Position numbers and translations under genes: made by a program. From contig URZG01000001.1 in assembly GCA_900552325.1 (NCBI GenBank), positions 1 to 48,118 on the forward strand: 48,118 bases of DNA, written 5' to 3'. Numbering within the stretch: position 1 is the stretch's first letter; every line of letters begins with the position of its first letter. The DNA comes from an uncultured Porphyromonadaceae bacterium (GTDB taxonomy: Bacteria; Bacteroidota; Bacteroidia; Bacteroidales; Muribaculaceae). The notes under the pieces were generated by a model that worked only from the letters and a program-made list of their open reading frames with translations, had not been told where the DNA came from and searched no databases. Below, piece by piece: positions 41,752 through 48,118 of this stretch.

Positions 41752-44400
41752 TCAGTCACTGACCCGCGAAAGGATGTCGAGAAGGCGGTCGGCGGTACCG
41801 ATGGTGTAGCCCTGGCTTACGTGGACCACGCGGTTGAAGGTGTCGGCGATTATTGTTACCGGCAGCTCTACGCTGTCGAGTTTAAGCGCGTCCTTCAGCT
41901 CGGCGAGGATGGCGCCGTCATTGTCATGGCCGATGACCACGTTGGCCGGAAGCCGGAACGAGGTGCCGGGAGTGGCTCTCGCAAGACGGTCGGAGTCGGC
42001 ATAGAGCAGCACTATTTTTCGGCCGTCAGCCTCAAAGGATTCCGCCGACGCACTTATCTCGTTCAGTACGTGGGATGTGGGCTCATGGTTGGGGGCGCCG
42101 TAAACAAGGGTGTAATAGCCGCGCCCTGTGGCGCTCAACAGCGACTGACGCTGACCGGCGGCATTTGTGAAGAGGTCCTCGGAGTTGAAAGACCCTATCA
42201 CCTGCACACCCGTGGTATCCTGGCGGATTACGAGCGGTACGCGGGTAAGACTGTCGGGCACGACCCTGAAAAATGAGCTGCGTGCCAGCACACTGCCGTC
42301 GGCCATACGCTGCCCGGTGGTCAGCACATATTCCCCCGCATCAAACCGACGGTAGTTGTCCGCGATCCACCCGAGCGTGGTGTTCTCCTCGAATTCAAAG
42401 AGTGCGGGGATGCCGTTTTCTATTTTAGAGATCGTGAAATGCGTGTAATACTTCGGATCGGCGATGCGTCCCGCAGGGGTATAGTGGAATTCCACATATC
42501 CGGCCTCGGACCGAGACCCGGAGCCGACACCGAAGGCCACATCGCGGTCCAGCCCGGCGTCCTGCCATCCGGAGCCGTCGTGCCATTGCGTCTTGCCGGT
42601 AACGGCATCGATACGCGCAGGTATCCCCATAGCCCGCGCCGACGCCACGAAGAAAATACGCCGCGAGAGCGCATCTGCCTTGCGTACGCGCCATACGGCG
42701 GCAGGATGCACCCGCAGGCGCCCAGGATTCCACACCGTGTCGACGGCGATATTCAGCGCCACCCACTCTGCCCACCTTTCCGGATGACGCCGGTAATCCT
42801 CGGCCTGCGTGGAAGTGATGTCGCGCAGAAATTCCGCGGCAAAAGGCTCCAGTCCCTCATTCTCCACTCTCGGATTGAGCACATACGGCACAAAAAGCGG
42901 CGTATCCTGCCGATCAATGGCGAATCGGTCGGTGACAACATCCATCGGAATATCACGGCGGTCCTTCTCGCTGACCGCCGAAAGCACGTCAAGAACCGTT
43001 TCCCGGCGTTCCGGCGCCGTACGCAGCAACAGGTCCGTTATCGCCTGACGGTTGCCGCGCGACTCCACGAGTACCTTCGCCGTGACATCGGGATCCAGGC
43101 CTGTCTCCGCGGCGAAAGCGCGCGCTGTCTCTTCGGTGGCGAACGTGGATGTATAGGCGCCGCGCACCGAGTCCTCATACTGTTTGCGCGCCTCGTTGGC
43201 GGCTGTCATCTCCTCGGTGGGGGCCGGCAACGATGCCGATGGTCCCGGAGGCACGATGTCAAACTCCATGATATCCTCCCGGGCGCCGTCACGGTCAAGC
43301 GTCACCCGGACCGGACCGCGGTCGGCGGCGCGGAGGTGCGACACCCCGAAACGCCGTCCGTCAGTGACCCATACCACCATATCGCCCATACCGGCCACAA
43401 GACTCGCCTTGCCGTCCTTGTCGCTGAGTTTCCTCGCCACCGGATAGTACTCGCCGTAATTATACAACATGAACATCACCGTCACATTCTCCACAGGCGC
43501 CGAGTCCTCTCCCGTAACCACCACTTCCCTCACCGAAACCGGAGCGTAATTCCCGGTAACATTGACAGTGGTGCTGACAGAGGTCCGCCCCACCCGCTCT
43601 TCCGGGCCGTCGTAATATCCGTAGGCATTGGTAGTCATGAGCATACCTCGCGAGGCGGGAAGATTGAACCATGCCATATCCAGCAAAGGCTCCGGCTCGC
43701 AGGCTCCGAGGAACCACCACCGGCCGTCGGCCCACGCCTCGACCCATGCATGATTGTCGTCGGTATGTGCCCAGCGCGGGGTGTAGACCTGCCGGGCAGG
43801 TATCCCTACCGCCCTGAGGGCCGCAACGGTGAACGTCGACTCCTCGCCGCAGCGCCCTATAGCCTGGCTCACGGTGGAGAGCGGCGTCGAAGTCCGTGCG
43901 TCGCTGGGGCGGTATGTGGCTTTTTCATGGCACCAGTGGTTCACCTCAAGTATGGCCTGCCTCATGGTGAGCCCTTTCACCCGGTCGCGAAGTTCCCCGA
44001 AGAACACCCTGCGGCTGTCATCGAGATCTTCGTTGTTTACCCGCACCGGCAGCACAAAATGCCGGAATTCACGGTCGGGCACGCTGTCGCCCCAGGGCAT
44101 CTCCTTCCTGGCCTCAAGCGACAGCCGCACATTCTCCAGGAAATACCCCGGATCGCGGTTCACCATATCGGGCCAAGGCATATATGCGTAAAGGAACTCG
44201 AGGGCTTCCCTCTCCTCACTGTCGCCAAGGTCAGCCGTGCTGAAAAACGCGGTCACACGGCTGTCGGAAGCCGATTCCATACGGGCGTCGAAATCCCGGT
44301 GGATACGCCGGGAAGCCTCATCCGTGGTTCCGGCCCTGAGAGCCGTCGCGCCACACGACAATACAGCGAGGGCGGCTAAGGCATATGCAAGTCTGTTCAT
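41752..44400 (-). CDS. Secreted transglutaminase-like domain protein
   Basis: The protein has 882 residues from the ATG at 44400, which begins with a signal peptide (MNRLAYALAALAVLSCGATA); the Cys near 16 may make it a lipoprotein. The transglutaminase-like core lies at about 130-245: Cys184 in IGRCGEESTF, His217 in DDNHAWVEAW, then WWFLGACEPEP. This is the protease or amidase form of the fold. A carboxypeptidase-regulatory-like segment follows (NVTVMFMLYNYGEYYPV, DGKASLVAG). A second transglutaminase-like region may lie at about 575-660 (RVRKADALSRRIFFVASARA). The C-terminal 100 residues resemble a thioredoxin-like module without CxxC (KIVLLYADSD). The substrate is unknown. Confidence 0.83.
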   Translation of the reverse strand: MNRLAYALAALAVLSCGATALRAGTTDEASRRIHRDFDARMESASDSRVTAFFSTADLGDSEEREALEFLYAYMPWPDMVNRDPGYFLENVRLSLEARKEMPWGDSVPDREFRHFVLPVRVNNEDLDDSRRVFFGELRDRVKGLTMRQAILEVNHWCHEKATYRPSDARTSTPLSTVSQAIGRCGEESTFTVAALRAVGIPARQVYTPRWAHTDDNHAWVEAWADGRWWFLGACEPEPLLDMAWFNLPASRGMLMTTNAYGYYDGPEERVGRTSVSTTVNVTGNYAPVSVREVVVTGEDSAPVENVTVMFMLYNYGEYYPVARKLSDKDGKASLVAGMGDMVVWVTDGRRFGVSHLRAADRGPVRVTLDRDGAREDIMEFDIVPPGPSASLPAPTEEMTAANEARKQYEDSVRGAYTSTFATEETARAFAAETGLDPDVTAKVLVESRGNRQAITDLLLRTAPERRETVLDVLSAVSEKDRRDIPMDVVTDRFAIDRQDTPLFVPYVLNPRVENEGLEPFAAEFLRDITSTQAEDYRRHPERWAEWVALNIAVDTVWNPGRLRVHPAAVWRVRKADALSRRIFFVASARAMGIPARIDAVTGKTQWHDGSGWQDAGLDRDVAFGVGSGSRSEAGYVEFHYTPAGRIADPKYYTHFTISKIENGIPALFEFEENTTLGWIADNYRRFDAGEYVLTTGQRMADGSVLARSSFFRVVPDSLTRVPLVIRQDTTGVQVIGSFNSEDLFTNAAGQRQSLLSATGRGYYTLVYGAPNHEPTSHVLNEISASAESFEADGRKIVLLYADSDRLARATPGTSFRLPANVVIGHDNDGAILAELKDALKLDSVELPVTIIADTFNRVVHVSQGYTIGTADRLLDILSRVSD

Positions 44401-44452
44401 AGATTCTGCAGGATTACGAAAGGATATTTCAAAATTACCTGATCTTTCCAAA

Positions 44453-44519
44453 CTGTAGGGACGCTCCGTGGAGCGTCCCTACAGCAAAAGCCGTTTTAGG
44501 CAATTTCGACGCATCCTCC
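44453..44519. repeat. Intergenic palindromic repeat, copy 5
   Basis: The core palindrome (44453-44484) has the same sequence as the copy at 21-52. The flank CGTTTTAGGCAATTTCGACG follows, differing by a few bases from other copies. It lies between cutC and the transglutaminase-like gene, both leftward. Confidence 0.88.
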
Positions 44520-44530
44520 CTGACGGTTTG

Positions 44531-45301
44531 TCATAATGAATGTACGGCCCGGCTCAGTTCCTCCACAAGGCGCAGGCCGGATGTCGCCCGTGAATATTCG
44601 TCGGCACTCCCGGCACCCATGCGCGTGCGGCCGTTACGGAACACCATCCGGCTCTCCGTCCTTACGCTGCATGAGGCATGGAAACTGGTAATGCCGGTCA
44701 GTTCGGCTATCCGGCGCACATTGCCGGCGTTGACACCCCCTCCGGCCATCACCCTTATGCGCCCTGCGGCCTGCTCGTGGAGAATACGCAGCATCTCCAC
44801 TCCTTCCGGTGCCGTGGGGGCGCATCCGGAGGTCAGCACACGGTCGAAACCGAGCGAGATTATATCCTCGAGAGCCTGCCGGGGATCTGAGACCATGTCG
44901 AAAGCCCTGTGAAAAGTGAAACTTTTCGCGCCCCGTGCCGATGCGGCACGCATCAGCCGGGCCGTACGTTCCATATCGACCGTGCCGTCGGCACGCAGCA
45001 CGCCGATCACGAAGCCGTCAGCCCGCGCGAAAGCCCCGGCCGCCATATCGGCCTCCATACATTCCATATCACTGTCATCGTAAAGGAAATCACCCGGGCG
45101 AGGCCGCACAAGCAGATGGCGCGCTATCCCGGGGGCGAAGCGCTCGCTCAGAGTCACCGACGAAAGCGGTGGAGTCAGACCGCCCAAAGGCAGCGCGCAG
45201 CAGATCTCCACCCGGTCGGCGCCGCCTCGCCGGGCAACCTCGACACTCTGCAGGTCGCCCGCGCATATTTCAAGTTCCGGACGCGGATTCTCAGTTATCA
45301 T
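44531..45301 (-). CDS. cutC: CutC family protein
   Basis: The 256-residue TIM-barrel protein has typical CutC blocks: LEICAGDLQSVEVARRGGAD near the start, RVEICCALPLGGLTP, FLYDDSDMECMEADM, FHRAFDMVSDP and VLTSGCAPTAPEGV. Then comes IRVMAGGGVNAGNV. CutC was linked to copper homeostasis in E. coli, a role since questioned. Its start overlaps the fucosidase stop by 4 bases, so here it is coupled to a glycan-degrading operon. Confidence 0.95.
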   Translation of the reverse strand: MITENPRPELEICAGDLQSVEVARRGGADRVEICCALPLGGLTPPLSSVTLSERFAPGIARHLLVRPRPGDFLYDDSDMECMEADMAAGAFARADGFVIGVLRADGTVDMERTARLMRAASARGAKSFTFHRAFDMVSDPRQALEDIISLGFDRVLTSGCAPTAPEGVEMLRILHEQAAGRIRVMAGGGVNAGNVRRIAELTGITSFHASCSVRTESRMVFRNGRTRMGAGSADEYSRATSGLRLVEELSRAVHSL

Positions 45302-46671
45302 TTTCGTGGAAGTTCTGTATCAAGTTCAATAATGTAGTCTGTAGTGTCGGCCGGCGCCGGCACTCCGTCAAAATGCAGCACGATCCCGCGCCCCGGATGG
45401 TCCGTGAAGTTTATCCGTCTGCCGGAAGCGTACTCCCTGGCCGAACGGACTTTAACCTCCAGGGGCACCTCTATGGATTCCGAAGGCCGGAACAGATGCA
45501 GGAACAGCCTGTTCCCCTTGCGGGTGGCCACACCCCACTCCGTTTCCTTGAAGTCGCCGGCATCGGTGCCGTAGACCGTCTCGCTATTGGCACGCATCCA
45601 TCGTCCTATCTCCCCGAGACGCTCCAGGCACTGGTCGGGAAGGCGCCCGTCGGGCCTTGGTCCTATATTGAGGAGCAGGTTCGCGCCCATCGAGGCCGCA
45701 CGGACCAGGTAGCGCACCAGCGTGGCGGCATCCTTGTAGTCGGTATCCTTCACCTTGTAACCCCACATGCCGTTCATCGTGTTGCAGGTCTCGAGCGGCA
45801 ACCGGCCTATCTCCTGGCCCGAGAGCCCGGCAGTGTTCTCACCGGGCAGATCGCGCTCGAATATCTGAATATCCTCCCCCTCGAAAGGCGCCTGATGGTG
45901 GTTGTTGGCCACCATGCACCCCGGCTGGAGGGAATGTATCAGCTCATACTGGGCGGGGAGCTGCCAGTCGAACGGCGTGGCGTCCTCGTCGTGATCCCAC
46001 CAGCCGTCGAACCAGATGCAACGCACCGGTCCGTAATTTGTCAGCAGTTCGGTCAGCTGGCGGTCCATGAACTGCCGGTAGCGGGGCCAGTCGGCACGGA
46101 GGGAGTCACGCCCCGTAGTGTGCCCCGTGCGTCCCTGGGGATAATCCTCGCGTCCCCAGTCGAGATGGGAGTAATACAGGTGCAGGCTTATCCCCTGACG
46201 GTGACATTCGTCAGCCAGCTCTTTGAGCACATCGCGGCCGAAAGGTGTGGCATCGACTATATCGTAATCCGATTCGGCGGTATCGAACATCGAAAACCCG
46301 TCGTGGTGCCGGGTGGTGAAACATATATACCTGGCACCGGCGTCCTTGATCGCCGACACCCATTCACGGGCGTCGAAGCCCGCGGGATAAAATGCACCCG
46401 CCGCCTTGGAATATTCGGAATGGAGGGGACCGTAATTGAGATACCATTCCCCCTGCCCGAACATGCTGTATATCCCCCAGTGCAGAAAAATGCCGAACCT
46501 GTCGGCGGCGAACTCCTGCCGCGACTGCATAACCTCCGCCGACGGGATGTAGCGCGCAGGCTCTCCTGCGGGTTCCGCAGCACGGCAGTGGATATTCTGG
46601 CAGGCACACACGGCCACCGTAGCCATAACGGCGATTCTACGTATCATATCTGAAAATCTGTGATAATCCAT
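45298..46671 (-). CDS. Alpha-L-fucosidase, GH29 family
   Basis: It hydrolyses terminal alpha-linked fucose, for example from host mucin glycans, with retention. A signal segment (about 10-24, IRRIAVMATVAVCAC) indicates export to the periplasm or surface. The GH29 barrel shows FGIFLHWGIYSMFGQGEWY (60-78), YICFTTRHHDGFSMFD (115-130) and the nucleophile Asp222 in CIWFDGWWD; LLLNIGPRPDG closes the barrel. The acid/base residue is not assigned. 457 residues is usual for the catalytic domain plus a small C-terminal beta domain. Starts at 46671 or 46647 are both possible. It lies 15 bases after the ROK gene, in one operon with cutC. Confidence 0.94.
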   Translation of the reverse strand: MDYHRFSDMIRRIAVMATVAVCACQNIHCRAAEPAGEPARYIPSAEVMQSRQEFAADRFGIFLHWGIYSMFGQGEWYLNYGPLHSEYSKAAGAFYPAGFDAREWVSAIKDAGARYICFTTRHHDGFSMFDTAESDYDIVDATPFGRDVLKELADECHRQGISLHLYYSHLDWGREDYPQGRTGHTTGRDSLRADWPRYRQFMDRQLTELLTNYGPVRCIWFDGWWDHDEDATPFDWQLPAQYELIHSLQPGCMVANNHHQAPFEGEDIQIFERDLPGENTAGLSGQEIGRLPLETCNTMNGMWGYKVKDTDYKDAATLVRYLVRAASMGANLLLNIGPRPDGRLPDQCLERLGEIGRWMRANSETVYGTDAGDFKETEWGVATRKGNRLFLHLFRPSESIEVPLEVKVRSAREYASGRRINFTDHPGRGIVLHFDGVPAPADTTDYIIELDTELPRK

Positions 46672-46686
46672 TGTTCTAAAGGCTTC

Positions 46687-47670
46687 TTAAAAATCATTAC
46701 CGGAGGCCTCCCAGCCAAGCGCGGCCGCACCGAGCAGGGCCACGTCAGCCTCGCCCAGATCCGACACCAGGAATCTCACCCTTCCTTTGTAGAGCGACAG
46801 CACATTCCGCTCGAAAGCCTCCTTCACGGCATCCGTAAGAAACGAACCCGCGCGGGCCACGCCGCCGAAAAGAACGATGGCCTCCGGATCGGTGAAGGCG
46901 GCGAACTGCGCGCAGGCCTCACCGAGCACTCCGCCTGTAAAACGAAGCACCTCCCGGGCAACCATGTCGCCGCCATGGGCGGCCTCGGCCACATCCCTGG
47001 ATGTGAGACTCCCTGCCGCGACGCCCCTCAGGCTTGATTCACGCCCGGACTCAAGAAACCGCAATGCCGTAGCCACCACCCCTTTGGCACTGCAGTAAGT
47101 CTGGAGGCAGTCCTCGCGGCCACAGGCACAGCGGCGCCCCTCGGAGCGCCATGCCTTCACATGCCCCAGTTCCCCGGCAAAGCCACGTTGCCCATCCACC
47201 AGCTTTCCGTCGCACACGATGCCGCTGCCCACACCCGTACCCAAAGTAAGGAATATGATATCCCTGAGACCGCGCGACACACCGTAGCGCATATCTCCGG
47301 CCGTAGCCGCGTTGGCATCGTTGGCGATCTTCACCGGCAGCCCCGAAGCCGCCTCCATCATCCGCGCAAGAGGTATCGGCGAAGGCCACGGCAGATCCGT
47401 GGCCGCCTCAATCTCGCCGCTGCGGCCGTCGGCACATGGAGCGCCGATGCCTATTCCGGCGATACGCACCCCGCAACGCGCAGCCGCATCCTCCAGCCGG
47501 CGCGAGACATCGAGCACCAGTCCGCCGGCATCATCATATCCGGCCGTGCGCACAACATCCCGCCACAATATCCGGCCACTACGGTCCACCAGACCGATCA
47601 CCGTATTAGTGCCGCCGATATCGATGCCGGCCGCACAGTCGTACCTGTCGTTTTTCATGGTTAAAGTCAT
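46687..47670 (-). CDS. ROK-family sugar kinase (glucokinase-like)
   Basis: It probably phosphorylates glucose or another hexose with ATP in the cytoplasm. Seen: phosphate-1 motif CAAGIDIGGTNTVIGLVD, sugar-binding IANDANAATAGDMRYG, GTGVGSGIV and the ROK metal motif region GHVKAWRSEG then CACGREDCLQTYCS (His and Cys ligands of zinc). Starts at 47670 (MTLTMKND) or 47658 fit; the longer reading overlaps the promoter. It is first in the operon ROK - GH29 - cutC, consistent with use of sugars released from glycans. Specificity cannot be read from sequence. Confidence 0.92.
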   Translation of the reverse strand: MTLTMKNDRYDCAAGIDIGGTNTVIGLVDRSGRILWRDVVRTAGYDDAGGLVLDVSRRLEDAAARCGVRIAGIGIGAPCADGRSGEIEAATDLPWPSPIPLARMMEAASGLPVKIANDANAATAGDMRYGVSRGLRDIIFLTLGTGVGSGIVCDGKLVDGQRGFAGELGHVKAWRSEGRRCACGREDCLQTYCSAKGVVATALRFLESGRESSLRGVAAGSLTSRDVAEAAHGGDMVAREVLRFTGGVLGEACAQFAAFTDPEAIVLFGGVARAGSFLTDAVKEAFERNVLSLYKGRVRFLVSDLGEADVALLGAAALGWEASGNDF

Positions 47671-47730
47671 CAAAATAGTCGTCCGGCCGCGGCAGTCGCT
47701 CCGACAGCGCCCCTGCAGCCAAAACCTTTC

Positions 47731-47762
47731 CAAAGGTAATCCAAAAAATCCGACTGTGCAAA
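47731..47762 (-). promoter_or_regulatory. Promoter of the ROK - fucosidase - cutC operon
   Basis: On the minus strand TTTG (47762-47759), a 20-base spacer and TACCTTTG (47738-47731) match the Bacteroidetes consensus exactly. It lies 60 bases upstream of the ROK start at 47670. Confidence 0.85.
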
Positions 47763-47813
47763 TCCCGCCGGCATATCATCAGCTTAATATATTAAAGCAA
47801 GAAAATCACCGGA

Positions 47814-47857
47814 TTAAAAAAAGCCGAGGAGTGCGGCGCACTCTTCGGCTTTTTTGT
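47814..47857 (-). terminator. Strong bidirectional terminator
   Basis: AAAAAAAGCCGAGGAGTGC and its complement GCACTCTTCGGCTTTTTT form a long stem (one mismatch) flanked by A and T runs. Read leftward it lies 14 bases after the stop of the phosphate-transporter-like gene. Confidence 0.88.
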
Positions 47858-47870
47858 GGTTGTCGCTTTG

Positions 47871-48118
47871 TTATCGGGCGGGATGCGGGAGGGCGGGTCG
47901 GCTGCGGAACTCGGAGTCGCGCAGTTTGGCGAAGGCTCGGAGGTATTTGCGGATGGAGGATACCATCTCCTGGGTCTCCTGGAGCATGTTCACGTAGACG
48001 TAGAGCACTGCCACGGTAGAGGTGTCGCCATCACGCAGCTGGTCATGGGCGCGGTGGTAGGTGTCGGAGAGTACGTCCTTTATCTCGTCGCAGTGGCGGC
48101 GGAGCAGTTTTATCGCCT
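47871..48118 (-). CDS. 3' end of a probable phosphate transporter with PhoU-like C-terminus (partial)
   Basis: Only the last 82 codons are in the window; the gene continues beyond it. The sequence (LLRRHCDEIKDVLSDTYHRA, DTSTVAVLYVYVNMLQETQE, SSIRKYLRAFAKLRDSEF) is all-helical and resembles the C-terminal PhoU-like tail of Bacteroidetes inorganic phosphate or Na/Pi transporters. The stop codon is followed by a strong terminator. Assignment rests on this tail alone. Confidence 0.6.
   Translation of the reverse strand, partial: AIKLLRRHCDEIKDVLSDTYHRAHDQLRDGDTSTVAVLYVYVNMLQETQEMVSSIRKYLRAFAKLRDSEFRSRPALPHPAR

Noticed and set aside
42439..44379. Long plus-strand open frame (646 codons)
   Set aside because: It is antisense to the transglutaminase-like gene, with an Arg/His-rich composition typical of shadow frames.

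Overview
The window looks like a chromosomal segment of a gut Bacteroidales bacterium. The GC-rich housekeeping genes and their order (asnS, an RluB-type synthase with a Gly/Asn/Arg-rich N-terminus, thyA/folA, DUF3822-like gene next to rsmD, GH29 fucosidase, ROK kinase, cutC) fit a Muribaculaceae-like genome. Several promoters have the Bacteroidetes form TTTG, about 20 bp, TAnnTTTG. The genus is inference; the phylum is well supported by these signals.

Layout. (1) 1-16,571 is host chromosome: an ammonium transporter gene that has lost its central third in frame; asnS; rluB with a repeat-rich N-terminus; a polyferredoxin membrane protein; thyA; folA; tRNA-Arg(CCT); an Ig-like lipoprotein; a DUF3822-like gene; rsmD; a metal ABC permease; a GH25 lysozyme; and the leftward set PatB-like lyase, aroA, small membrane protein. 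A GC-rich palindromic repeat family (core CTGTAGGGACGCTCC) sits in many host intergenic gaps. (2) 16,572-16,655 is tRNA-Leu(CAG), whose 3' end is the attachment site of an integrated element. (3) 16,641-35,759 is an AT-richer element of about 19.1 kb. It is bounded by a 13-bp direct repeat (CTGTTCTGGGCAC), has paired TTACGTGCA boxes inside both ends, and carries a tyrosine integrase at its right end. Its cargo is two defence-like blocks. Block 1 is a leftward run: small XRE regulator, a 2041-aa protein with S1 domains plus a sacsin/NOV-type ATPase, an SF1 helicase fused to a PIN nuclease, a reverse transcriptase of the Abi/unknown-group kind, and a BRO-N/Fic fusion. Block 2 is an AlbA_2/Schlafen-like ATP-binding protein and a TOTE-type primase-helicase-PLD protein. 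(4) 35,760-about 40,513 is a second AT-rich insertion without its own integrase. It has a phage/plasmid-type replication protein, an excisionase-like HTH, two lipoproteins, two small membrane proteins, a strongly structured non-coding segment and a broken gene. (5) about 40,514-48,118 is host again: an OprP-like porin, a transglutaminase-like exoprotein, an operon ROK kinase - GH29 fucosidase - cutC, and the 3' end of a probable phosphate transporter gene.

Best candidate for an undescribed system: the 16.7-28.1 kb operon, which joins four S1-like RNA-binding modules, a GHKL ATPase, a helicase-PIN RNase, a reverse transcriptase and an AMP-transferase-type Fic effector under one XRE regulator. 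Its parts all point to nucleic-acid (probably RNA) surveillance. Whether this exact combination is already described cannot be decided without a database search.
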